Below are positions 54,276 through 62,189 of a stretch of DNA of 64,000 bases, piece by piece; the stretch's first letter is position 1; each line of letters begins with the position of its first letter. The translations under genes were made by a program, and so were the position numbers. A model generated the notes under the pieces. That model was given only the letters and a program-made list of their open reading frames with translations, was not told the origin of the DNA and searched no databases. Origin of the DNA: a virus; IMG/VR virus record IMGVR_UViG_3300024264_000013, positions 32,060 through 96,059 of that record; one strand, written 5' to 3'.

Positions 54276-55121
54276 ATGAAAATTACAGCAGTAACAACAT
54301 TTCATGCAGAAGGCATGTTGACATACGGCCAACGTTTAATTGACAGTTGGCAAGAGAAAGTAGATCCATCAATTACACTATTAGTATATGCTGAAGATTG
54401 TGTTCCGGAGACAAACGGAACCAATGTTGAACTACTAGATGCAACAGTCTGTTTACCGAAACTTACTGCATTTAAAAAGAAATGGGGCAATGTACCTAAG
54501 GCAAATGGTAAGTGTCCATTTCCAGAAAAGCGTCCAAGAGATTATCATAAAGAATTTAAATGGGACGCAGTACGTTTTGCTAACAAGGTATATGCAGTAT
54601 TTGATGCATGTGAAACAGAAGATACAGATTATGTAGTTTGGGTTGACGGAGATACTTATGTACACAGTCCGTGGAGTTATGAAGATTTTGCTAGGCTATT
54701 ACCTAAAGAAAGTTGGCTAACATATGTTGGTAGAGGACAAGGATCACAAACATGGCCTGAATGTGGGTTCTATGGTCTTAACGTTCAAGATAAACAATGT
54801 CGAAAATTTTTAGCAGACTTTGAAGAAGCATACGACGATGCTGAAGGTCCTAACGGAATTTTCAAGATGGCAGAGTGGCATGACAGTTATGTGTTTGGAG
54901 AAATACTTAATAAACATAAAAACTACAACCCACGAGTATTAGATTACAGTGCAACAATCTACGTTAAAACTGCTAAAACAGGTGGTGGCGGTCATCCGCT
55001 AATTAATACTGAACTTGGCAGATGGATAGATCACATGAAAGGTGGTCGCAAACACGATGGACATAGTAAGCGTAAAGACTTAATGAGTCATCGGAAAGAA
55101 GCATATTGGAATGAAATTTAG
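54276..55121 (+). CDS. GT-A glycosyltransferase with DxD motif, paralogue of 47248
   Basis: 281 residues. KWDAVRFANKVYAVFDACE, VVWVDGDTYVHSPW (DGD metal motif), YVGRGQGSQTWPECGFYGLN and EWHDSYVFGEIL match the order in the gene at 47248. It ends with a very basic stretch (GGRKHDGHSKRKDLMSHRKE), perhaps for binding a charged acceptor. It starts two bases after copy 3 and overlaps copy 4 by 11 bases, so it is part of the island operon. Confidence 0.7.
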   Translation: MKITAVTTFHAEGMLTYGQRLIDSWQEKVDPSITLLVYAEDCVPETNGTNVELLDATVCLPKLTAFKKKWGNVPKANGKCPFPEKRPRDYHKEFKWDAVRFANKVYAVFDACETEDTDYVVWVDGDTYVHSPWSYEDFARLLPKESWLTYVGRGQGSQTWPECGFYGLNVQDKQCRKFLADFEEAYDDAEGPNGIFKMAEWHDSYVFGEILNKHKNYNPRVLDYSATIYVKTAKTGGGGHPLINTELGRWIDHMKGGRKHDGHSKRKDLMSHRKEAYWNEI

Positions 55122-55944
55122 CCTTTGGACTAATTATGGCGCACTTAATAGCAAGCCTATTTTTTCTGCTTTTGAGCGCAGTCTTTTGGATCGCAAGCAT
55201 ACTGTTGTATATAATGATAATGATGCCGATGTTAATGTTATTTGGAGTGTACTATGGAATGGTAGAATGGCTCCAAACCAAGCAATTTGGGAACAGAAAA
55301 AACCAACAATAGTATTAGAAGTTGGCGGGATCAAACGCGGAACTACATGGAAAGTTGGACTAAATGGCATTAATAGAGATGCTTACTTTGGTCCTAGTGG
55401 CAACGATAATACTCGTGTCAATGAACTAGGACTTAAACTAAAACCGTGGAAGTATAACGGTGAATATATTCTTATAGCAGGCCAACACGAAAAAAGTTTA
55501 CAATGGCAAGATATGCCTCGCATGAGTCAATGGGTAATGGATACTATACAATTTATTAGAGCCCAAACGAAGCGTCCTATCATATTTAGACCACATCCAC
55601 GCTGTCCTCTACCGGCTATTGAACACGAATTTAAAGACGTAAAAAGACAAGATCCCTTACAAATTAAAGGGTCATATGACGACTTTGATATGCAATTTAA
55701 TAACATATGGGCTACTGTAAGTTGGTCAAGTAACCCAGGTATACACAGTGTAATCAACGGTGTGCCTGCATTTACTGGCCCAAGTAGTTTAGCATTTGAT
55801 GTTGCAGAACAAAATTTACATAACATTGAAAACCCTCTGTATAGTGATCGAACACAATGGCTTAACGATTACGCACATACTGAATATACCGTTGAAGAAA
55901 TTTCTAAAGGAATCCCACTTAAACACTTGACTTCTAAGTTATAA
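55111..55944 (+). CDS. GT-B-like glycan transferase, island family copy 4
   Basis: 277 residues. Blocks: AQTKRPIIFRPHPRCPLP, VSWSSNPGIHSVINGVPAF, and IENPLYSDRTQWLNDYAHTEY followed by GIPLKHL. EVGGIKRGTTWKVGLNGI near residue 75 is a probable nucleotide-side loop. It is the last gene of the island; the -35 and -10 boxes of the next promoter lie in its last codons or just past the stop. Confidence 0.55.
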   Translation: MKFSLWTNYGALNSKPIFSAFERSLLDRKHTVVYNDNDADVNVIWSVLWNGRMAPNQAIWEQKKPTIVLEVGGIKRGTTWKVGLNGINRDAYFGPSGNDNTRVNELGLKLKPWKYNGEYILIAGQHEKSLQWQDMPRMSQWVMDTIQFIRAQTKRPIIFRPHPRCPLPAIEHEFKDVKRQDPLQIKGSYDDFDMQFNNIWATVSWSSNPGIHSVINGVPAFTGPSSLAFDVAEQNLHNIENPLYSDRTQWLNDYAHTEYTVEEISKGIPLKHLTSKL

Positions 55945-55955
55945 TATAGTATAAT
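55927..55955 (+). promoter_or_regulatory. Sigma-70-type promoter, leaderless geometry
   Basis: TTGACT (55927-55932), 17-base spacer, TATAAT (55950-55955), then six bases to the ATG at 55962. Confidence 0.75.
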
Positions 55956-55961
55956 GTAAAC

Positions 55962-57248
55962 ATGAAGTTAGAAACAGTTGAAGATTATCTTGAAGTTCTG
56001 GCTGGATTTCAAGGTGATACAAAAATTAAAATTGAAAGTACTGATTGCACTATTCTTTATAGTATTGCAAAACAAGTCTTTAGAGGTAAAGCACTTACTG
56101 ATAGACAACTTGATGTTGTATGCTTAAAACTTAATCAGTATAGCGATCAATTTACTACTGCGGGATATATTAACTTAGGAGATGTTGTTAGTATGCAGTC
56201 TACAAGACAACCATTAAGATCAGTTGATCGTTCTCAATGGATTAGAATTGTAGATAAGCCTGTTATGAATAAACCACAATTTGTATCTTCAAGATTAAAA
56301 AAAGCCACCGAACCTGAACCAAGTAAAGATTCCTATGTTGCTATTAGATTTCCTTTCAGTAAAAAAATAATTATGCTAATTGAAACTCTTGCTTATAAGC
56401 ATAGACAGGGATACTATCATGAAAAAGGAACGCACATACATTATTTTAAAATAACTGAAAATACTTTGTATGATATTGTAAAAGCATTTGAAAATAAAAA
56501 TTATGATATTGATTCTGAAATTTTAGAATACGTAGAACAAATTAAAGATATTAAAAACAATCCAAAAGATTATGTTCCTGGAGTATATGATTTAGAATTA
56601 AAAAATACAACAACTTCTTTGAACAAAAAAATTACTAATCATCTTGGTGAATTATCTGCTCAAAATGTTTATCTATACAAAGATAGATCATTGCTATATG
56701 GATTAACTCACTTTGACGATATACATACACATACTAATAGTAAGTCAATTCTTACCCAAAGAATTATTAAAAGAATTGAACCTAGTATTTTTATTTCCCA
56801 AAACGAATGGCACTTTGATGCAGTTGTATCTTCAGTTGTTGAATTAAAACGTTTTCCTTTATTGATAGTATTACCTGATACAAATATATTAGATCATCTT
56901 TCAAAAACATATAATAGTTTTAAAGGATTTATTAAGCCTGATAAAATTTCAGTAATGTTTAGATTAGACAACAAAACAGACAAAGAATTTAATCAATATA
57001 TAAAAGACCATAACCTAAATAATTCTCTTGCAAAAGATACACAAGTAGTGTATATTAGTAGTAGTAAGAAGTTTCCAAAACCTCTTTTTAATTCAGATTG
57101 GCAAATGGAGTCAGTGTTGTTTTTAGAAAGTATTAGAAATACAAAATTAGAACACTATCTTGTTAGCGATTTAATTATTCATTATGACGAGATAGAATCA
57201 CAGTTTGGAACTTATACTAAAGGAACTGGGACGATACAAAAAATATGA
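55962..57248 (+). CDS. Unrecognised protein coupled to uvsW
   Basis: 428 residues, lysine- and isoleucine-rich. The start KLETVEDYLEVLAGFQGDTKI and KQVFRGKALTDRQLDVVCLK look like a small helical domain; the middle has SYVAIRFPFSKKIIMLIETLAYK, and the end alternates strands and helices without a P-loop or other catalytic motif I can name. It shares a four-base overlap (ATGA) with uvsW, suggesting a joint role, perhaps an accessory or decayed helicase-like protein. The start codon lies at the predicted transcription start, so the mRNA should be leaderless. Confidence 0.6.
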   Translation: MKLETVEDYLEVLAGFQGDTKIKIESTDCTILYSIAKQVFRGKALTDRQLDVVCLKLNQYSDQFTTAGYINLGDVVSMQSTRQPLRSVDRSQWIRIVDKPVMNKPQFVSSRLKKATEPEPSKDSYVAIRFPFSKKIIMLIETLAYKHRQGYYHEKGTHIHYFKITENTLYDIVKAFENKNYDIDSEILEYVEQIKDIKNNPKDYVPGVYDLELKNTTTSLNKKITNHLGELSAQNVYLYKDRSLLYGLTHFDDIHTHTNSKSILTQRIIKRIEPSIFISQNEWHFDAVVSSVVELKRFPLLIVLPDTNILDHLSKTYNSFKGFIKPDKISVMFRLDNKTDKEFNQYIKDHNLNNSLAKDTQVVYISSSKKFPKPLFNSDWQMESVLFLESIRNTKLEHYLVSDLIIHYDEIESQFGTYTKGTGTIQKI

Positions 57249-58708
57249 GTACATGTAAACTTATAATTGAAGACGAAGTAAACATTAAACTAGAAGGTCT
57301 TGATGTAGATATTCGACGCAAACTTAGTAATGCACTAAAGTTTGAAGTACCATATGCACGTTATATGCCACAATATAAACTAGGACGCTGGGATGGTAAG
57401 GTTGCTTTCTTTGGCTTAGGAGGTACAGGATATGTTAATCATCTTGGTATAGTTAGCGAAGTACTAGAAAAGTATAACGTACAAATAGTCGACATTGAAG
57501 ATAGAAGACATCCAATTGATTTAAAATTTACTCCAGTTACAGAACGCTATTGGGCAGACCAAGGTGTTGTGTGGCCGGAAGGACACCCTGCAGAAGGTGA
57601 AGAAATTATTCTGCGAGATTATCAAGTTGACGCAATCAACAACTTTATTTCTAATCCACAAAGTCTACAACAGATTGCTACAGGCGCTGGTAAAACAATT
57701 ACAACTGCTACGTTATCACACATAAGTGAACCGTATGGGCGTAGTATTGTTATTGTACCTAATAAGTCCTTAGTAGAGCAAACCGAAGAAGACTATATTA
57801 ACTGTGGATTAGACGTAGGGGTATATTTTGGAGACAGGAAACAATTAGGTAAGACTCATACTATATGCACTTGGCAAAGTTTGAATATACTTGACAAGAA
57901 GCACAAAGATGGTTCAGCAGTGTTATCACTTGCAGAGTTTCTTGAAGATGTGAGCACTATCATTGTCGACGAAGTACACCAAGCGAAAGCAGAAGTTCTT
58001 AAGAACTTGCTCACTCGCAACCTACGTAACGCTCCTATCCGCTGGGGACTAACAGGCACTGTGCCAAAAGAAAAGTTTGAATTCGAAAGTATTCATGCTA
58101 GTCTTGGTCCTGTAATTGGTAACATCTCAGCAAAGGAATTACAAGACAAAGGAGTATTATCCCAATGTCATGTTAATGTAGTACAACTAATTGATACAGT
58201 AGCACATAGTGGCTACCAAGAAGAATTAAAATACCTTGTAACTAATCAAGCAAGAGTAGAATATATAGGCAAACTATTAAACACAGTAAAACAATCAGGC
58301 AACACACTAATACTAGTAGACAGGATTAGTGCAGGCGAAATGTTAGCAGAACTAATACCAGATAGTACATTTGTAAATGGTTCTGTTAAAGTTAAAGACA
58401 GGAAAGAAACATACGATACGATTCGCGAAGGAACTAATGAAGTTATTATTGCAACTTATGGAGTTGCGGCAGTAGGACTTAATATCCCTCGTATCTTTAA
58501 TTTGGTTCTACTTGAACCAGGTAAAAGTTTTGTAAGAGTTATCCAATCTATCGGTAGAGGCGTAAGAAAGGCAAAGGACAAAGACTTCGTGCAAATATGG
58601 GATCTTACATCAACATGTAAGTATGCGAAGCGGCACCTTACCCAGCGTAAAAAGTTTTATAAGGAAGCCCAATACCCATTCACAATAGAAAAAGTGGATT
58701 GGAATTAA
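57245..58708 (+). CDS. uvsW: DNA helicase UvsW
   Basis: 487 residues. SF2 helicase that unwinds branched DNA and promotes the switch from origin- to recombination-dependent replication. The N-terminal domain has YMPQYKLGRWDGKVAFF. Helicase motifs: I ATGAGKT (145-151), II DEVH (242-245), III LTGT (269-272) and VI QSIGRGVR (434-441), in the normal order and spacing. Same length as the T4 protein range. It overlaps the preceding unknown gene by four bases. Confidence 0.93.
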   Translation: MSTCKLIIEDEVNIKLEGLDVDIRRKLSNALKFEVPYARYMPQYKLGRWDGKVAFFGLGGTGYVNHLGIVSEVLEKYNVQIVDIEDRRHPIDLKFTPVTERYWADQGVVWPEGHPAEGEEIILRDYQVDAINNFISNPQSLQQIATGAGKTITTATLSHISEPYGRSIVIVPNKSLVEQTEEDYINCGLDVGVYFGDRKQLGKTHTICTWQSLNILDKKHKDGSAVLSLAEFLEDVSTIIVDEVHQAKAEVLKNLLTRNLRNAPIRWGLTGTVPKEKFEFESIHASLGPVIGNISAKELQDKGVLSQCHVNVVQLIDTVAHSGYQEELKYLVTNQARVEYIGKLLNTVKQSGNTLILVDRISAGEMLAELIPDSTFVNGSVKVKDRKETYDTIREGTNEVIIATYGVAAVGLNIPRIFNLVLLEPGKSFVRVIQSIGRGVRKAKDKDFVQIWDLTSTCKYAKRHLTQRKKFYKEAQYPFTIEKVDWN

Positions 58709-58710
58709 CT

Positions 58711-59217
58711 ATGAGAATATTAACATTAGAAAATCAAACTTATCATTTAGATAAAGTCCCTGACGAGATTGAGGAAGACATTAGATTTAGTGTACTTGAT
58801 AATAGTAACCCTAAAGAGCCTGATTTCTTCTTTATGCCTTTGATTTTTTTAGAATCGTTTAGTGCGCCTGCTATGGTACTTGATATCGGCGGTAATGAAA
58901 TTACTATGCCGTTAGATTGGTGTATAGCAGTTGGCGACAGTGAGTCTGGAAATGATTTAGAGGTATTACCATTAACAAGTTTAAACGATAGAGGATTTGA
59001 AGCGTTTCTTTTTAATCCTTTAACAAGTTATACAACTAGTTTTACAGAAATAAAAATTGTAAACTTTTATAATGACGTTAAATGGTATTTTCCCAAAATG
59101 AAAAATGGACAACTATTGAGTGTACCAATACAAGAAGGTACTAATTCAAAGTGTGCATTTTTTGTAAAAGACATTAGTCGACAAAGTGAACTAATCGACT
59201 ACGCGGCATTGCTTTAA
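58711..59217 (+). CDS. Conserved-looking protein after uvsW, function unknown
   Basis: 168 residues from the ATG at 58711, two bases after the uvsW stop; a TTG at 58699 inside uvsW is not needed. It is beta-rich (AMVLDIGGNEITMPLDWCIA, YTTSFTEIKIVNFYNDVKWYFP) with an SVPIQEGTNSKCAFFV segment near the end. No catalytic motif. A protein of this type lies near uvsW in other marine T4-like phages (family memory, not checked). A replication or recombination accessory role is inferred from position. Confidence 0.55.
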   Translation: MRILTLENQTYHLDKVPDEIEEDIRFSVLDNSNPKEPDFFFMPLIFLESFSAPAMVLDIGGNEITMPLDWCIAVGDSESGNDLEVLPLTSLNDRGFEAFLFNPLTSYTTSFTEIKIVNFYNDVKWYFPKMKNGQLLSVPIQEGTNSKCAFFVKDISRQSELIDYAALL

Positions 59218-59227
59218 GGAGGTAATT

Positions 59228-59575
59228 ATGAAAGCAGGAAAAGTATGGGGTCAAACAGAATTGATCCACGCAAACGGTGTATTAGAGTTTCACCGTATTG
59301 AATACAAAGCAGGATACAAATGTTCAGAACATGAACATCAATATAAATGGAACGGATTCTTTGTTGAATCGGGCAAGATGCTTGTTCGTGTTTGGCAAGA
59401 TGATCAAGGTCTAGTTGATGAAACTATTCTTGAAGCAGGAGACTTTACACAAGTTAAGCCTGGAAAGATTCATCAGTTTGAAGGACTAGAAGATGGTGTA
59501 GCATTTGAACTATACTGGGCTGAGTTTAATCATAATGATATTGTACGCAGAACAAGCGGAACGTCAGTGAAGTAA
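59228..59575 (+). CDS. Small cupin protein
   Basis: 115 residues, one cupin barrel. Motif 1 is GYKCSEHEHQYKWNGFFVESG (H.H with the Glu replaced by an aromatic stretch) and motif 2 is PGKIHQFEG. The start GKVWGQTELIHANGVLEF resembles sugar-isomerase or ectoine-type cupins. It has a very strong AGGAGGT ribosome site, so it should be well expressed. It is followed directly by an oxygenase gene (no gap). Possible sugar-phosphate isomerase; not provable here. Confidence 0.65.
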   Translation: MKAGKVWGQTELIHANGVLEFHRIEYKAGYKCSEHEHQYKWNGFFVESGKMLVRVWQDDQGLVDETILEAGDFTQVKPGKIHQFEGLEDGVAFELYWAEFNHNDIVRRTSGTSVK

Positions 59576-60244
59576 ATGATTAACATCAAACAAAATATGC
59601 TATGGCCTACAATGGTTTTTGAAATTGAAATGCCAGATTACAACAAGATCAAAAAAGATCTTGTTGAGTATATCAAAGTTTGTAAAGTTGAAGAAATACC
59701 TTTGAAGAACGGTATAGGACCTCATGAGCAAAGACACAAAAAGTTTTTACAAGAAAGTTATCCAACATTGTTTGCTAATAATGACAATGAAGTATTTAAT
59801 AAAGTAAAAGAGTTTTGTATGCAAATGACTCTAGAAGTTGCTCAAGGTGTAAACAAAGATCATACAGACACTAGTGATTGGATCATACGTCCATCAGATA
59901 GTTGGTACCATATAACAAAAGATAAAGGGTATCATGATATACATACACATGCATTTAGTCCGTGGTGTGGAATCTTTTATGTTGATAAAGGAGATTCTGA
60001 TAACGAAACACAAAATGGTATAAATCGATTCTATAATAATATGGAGTTTCCTATACTTGGACTAGGCAATGATTATTATGGAGATTACTTTGATGTTGAC
60101 ATTGAAGATGGTAAACTTATTGTGTTTCCAGGTAACTTAGGTCATTCAGCATTACCTTATTACGGAGACAAAGATAGAATAGTAATAAGTTTCAATACAG
60201 AAATAACAGATAAAAAAATGCTAGATAATAATGAAAGCAAATAA
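59576..60244 (+). CDS. 2OG-Fe(II) oxygenase-like protein
   Basis: 222 residues. Iron motif region YHDIHTHAFSPWCGIFYV and distal VFPGNLGHSALPYYGDKDR then ISFN match the 2OG-FeII_Oxy_5 layout, making this the fourth of that type (with 24038, 30745, 31386) and the fifth oxygenase in the window. It starts immediately after the cupin stop and its 3' end contains the start of the next gene (14-base overlap). The front half is divergent from the others. Substrate unknown. Confidence 0.6.
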   Translation: MINIKQNMLWPTMVFEIEMPDYNKIKKDLVEYIKVCKVEEIPLKNGIGPHEQRHKKFLQESYPTLFANNDNEVFNKVKEFCMQMTLEVAQGVNKDHTDTSDWIIRPSDSWYHITKDKGYHDIHTHAFSPWCGIFYVDKGDSDNETQNGINRFYNNMEFPILGLGNDYYGDYFDVDIEDGKLIVFPGNLGHSALPYYGDKDRIVISFNTEITDKKMLDNNESK

Positions 60245-60710
60245 ACTAAATCAATGGATTGCTGATTGGGTTGAGCAGTTAGACAAAAATAAAAAATGTC
60301 CTTATGCAAAACCAACTGTTGACAAAGATAAAATGAAAGCAGTTATGTTAAATAGCATTGATGCTTACCACTTCTGGTCAAGCGTTTCCAATGAAGCAGA
60401 ACAATTTGACGACACATACGATGTAGTAATAGTAGCAATGGATACTGACGAAACTATAATAACTCCGCAACAAATGCAAGGCGGAGTCGATAGTTTTAAT
60501 GCAGGCTACAATAACAGGAATATAGATTTGTGGTGTTTGAATCTATATAACGATGTATACACAATGGTATTAATACAACGTGTATCCAAATTAGACGATG
60601 CAAGTAGGACGTTTGAAAAGAAAGATTATTACAAAGACCAACATCCTTACATGTTTAATAAACACATAATAACAAGAAGAAATATGAGAAAACGGTTGAC
60701 AAAAACCTAA
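60231..60710 (+). CDS. Unknown protein with CPYAKP motif
   Basis: 159 residues. The start LNQWIADWVEQLDKNKKCPYAKP has the W..., CP(Y/F)A block reminiscent of the small bacterial family DUF1415, but the rest (DTYDVVIVAMDTDETII, NLYNDVYTMVLIQRVSKL) does not let me confirm it. The C-terminus is basic (RRNMRKRLTKT) and contains the -35 box of the folE promoter. It overlaps the oxygenase gene by 14 bases. Function unknown. Confidence 0.5.
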   Translation: MKANKLNQWIADWVEQLDKNKKCPYAKPTVDKDKMKAVMLNSIDAYHFWSSVSNEAEQFDDTYDVVIVAMDTDETIITPQQMQGGVDSFNAGYNNRNIDLWCLNLYNDVYTMVLIQRVSKLDDASRTFEKKDYYKDQHPYMFNKHIITRRNMRKRLTKT

Positions 60711-60724
60711 ATAACTTATATAAT
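60696..60724 (+). promoter_or_regulatory. Consensus sigma-70 promoter of folE
   Basis: TTGACA (60696-60701), 17-base spacer, TATAAT (60719-60724), perfect consensus; predicted start near 60731, then a 38-base leader with CGGAGA. Confidence 0.85.
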
Positions 60725-60768
60725 ATAACAACTATAGACATCCACGTCTAAAACTCGGAGAATAAAAA

Positions 60769-61476
60769 ATGGATATTAAATACGAAGATGCTAACGTTTC
60801 AGAACTAATTAAAGAAAGAATTAGTGATGACAATGCTCGCTTTTGGGCTGGAGATAACATTAGTCAATACCTTGAAGAAGGTGATAAACAAAAACTTATT
60901 GAAGAACTTACACCTAAGTTTGAAGCAGTACTAGATAGTTTAGTAATTGATCGATTCAACGACCCTAACAGTATGGATACTGGTAAGCGTCTTGCAAAGA
61001 TGTATATTAACGAAATTATGAGTGGTAGGTATGATCCAATGCCTAATGCAACTGCATTTCCTAATCATGTAGATGATGGTTATAAAGGATTGCTAGTAGT
61101 ACGTAGTGAACTTAAAAGTATGTGTTCACATCATCACCAACCAGTTAGTGGCGTTGCATACATTGGTATCATTGCGGCAGACAATCTAATTGGTCTTTCA
61201 AAGTACACAAGAATTGCACAGTGGTGTGCGAGGCGCGGGACATTACAAGAAGAATTAAACAACGTAATTGCTCGTGAGATCATGGCGGCAACTGGTAGTG
61301 AAAACGTCGGCGTTTACATTCAAGCAACACACGGATGTTGTGAGAATAGAGGCATCGGTGCTCACTCTAGTCTAACACAAACCACAGTGTTAGAAGGGGC
61401 GTTTAAGAATGATGCAGGAACAAAGAAGGAATTCTTTGACAACATCAAACTACAACAACAATTTGCTCCACGATAA
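60769..61476 (+). CDS. folE: GTP cyclohydrolase I
   Basis: 235 residues. Converts GTP to dihydroneopterin triphosphate, first step of both folate and 7-deazaguanine (queuosine) synthesis. The zinc and catalytic residues are visible: C119 with HHH 121-123 in SMCSHHHQPVSG, and C190/C191 in ATHGCCENRG. The LIGLSKYTRIAQWCARRGTLQEEL block is diagnostic. It has a perfect promoter and GGAG site and is followed by a queuosine-precursor transporter, which favours the deazaguanine role (inference). Confidence 0.95.
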   Translation: MDIKYEDANVSELIKERISDDNARFWAGDNISQYLEEGDKQKLIEELTPKFEAVLDSLVIDRFNDPNSMDTGKRLAKMYINEIMSGRYDPMPNATAFPNHVDDGYKGLLVVRSELKSMCSHHHQPVSGVAYIGIIAADNLIGLSKYTRIAQWCARRGTLQEELNNVIAREIMAATGSENVGVYIQATHGCCENRGIGAHSSLTQTTVLEGAFKNDAGTKKEFFDNIKLQQQFAPR

Positions 61477-61496
61477 TTTTAACAAAAGGAGAACAT

Positions 61497-62189
61497 ATGT
61501 TCAATAAACTATTAGAAGGTGTCGATAGGACACTCGTAAGAAATCTAGTTATTTTACACACGCTTGTAATTGCTGTGTCAAACTACCTAGTAACAATTAG
61601 ATTTGATTTATTTCCAGGAGCAGAATTGCCCTTGTTTGGATCATTTCCACTAGCGGCGGCGGCGTTTACATTTCCGATCGTTGTTGTAGCAACTGATTTG
61701 ACAGTACGTCTAGTTGGTAAGCAAGCAGGTAGAGCCGTTGTAGCAATGGCAATTATTCCTGCTATTGTAGCATCAGTACTAGTACTATTAGCACTAGGCG
61801 ACGAACATGCATACAGAGTAGGACTAGCATCAGGTACTGCATATGCAGTAGGTACAATGCTTGACGTATATGTATTCCAACACATTCGTGAGCGTATGAA
61901 TGCATGGTGGATTGCTCCAGCAGTATCAACTGTTGCGGCAAACATCATTGATACATATGCATTCTTCTACACAGCATTTTATCCTGCACCGTGGGTTGGA
62001 CCAGTAGCATTCAACAATACATTAACAAAAATTGTTGTAGGCTTAATTGTGTTCCTACCAGCATACGGCTTGTTACTTTCATACTTGAAAAACAAGTTTG
62101 GTGTAGACGCTTTAGTTCTCAAAGACGAAGTAAAGCCAACAACTAAAAAGAAAGCACCAGCCAAGAAAAAAGCAAAAATTAAGAAATAA
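61497..62189 (+). CDS. yhhQ: Queuosine precursor transporter, YhhQ/VUT family
   Basis: 230 residues with about six hydrophobic membrane segments. The family block FTFPIVVVATDLTVRLVGKQAGR and GTAYAVGTMLDVYVFQHIRER, WWIAPAVST and IIDTYAFFYTAFY match YhhQ proteins, which import preQ0/preQ1. The C-terminus carries a Lys-rich tail (TTKKKAPAKKKAKIKK) unusual for the family. AAGGAGA ribosome site. Next to folE it suggests the phage gets 7-deazaguanine bases by import; no DpdA or queC-E lies in the window. Confidence 0.85.
   Translation: MFNKLLEGVDRTLVRNLVILHTLVIAVSNYLVTIRFDLFPGAELPLFGSFPLAAAAFTFPIVVVATDLTVRLVGKQAGRAVVAMAIIPAIVASVLVLLALGDEHAYRVGLASGTAYAVGTMLDVYVFQHIRERMNAWWIAPAVSTVAANIIDTYAFFYTAFYPAPWVGPVAFNNTLTKIVVGLIVFLPAYGLLLSYLKNKFGVDALVLKDEVKPTTKKKAPAKKKAKIKK

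Noticed and set aside
60231-60710. Firm assignment to DUF1415
   Set aside because: Only the short CP(Y/F)A-containing block agrees; the remainder does not support it without a profile search.
61658-61676. GCG-repeat near 61.66 kb as a microsatellite
   Set aside because: It is four alanine codons in a membrane segment, and the GCG choice is explained by avoidance of GCAGC/GCTGC and AGCT.
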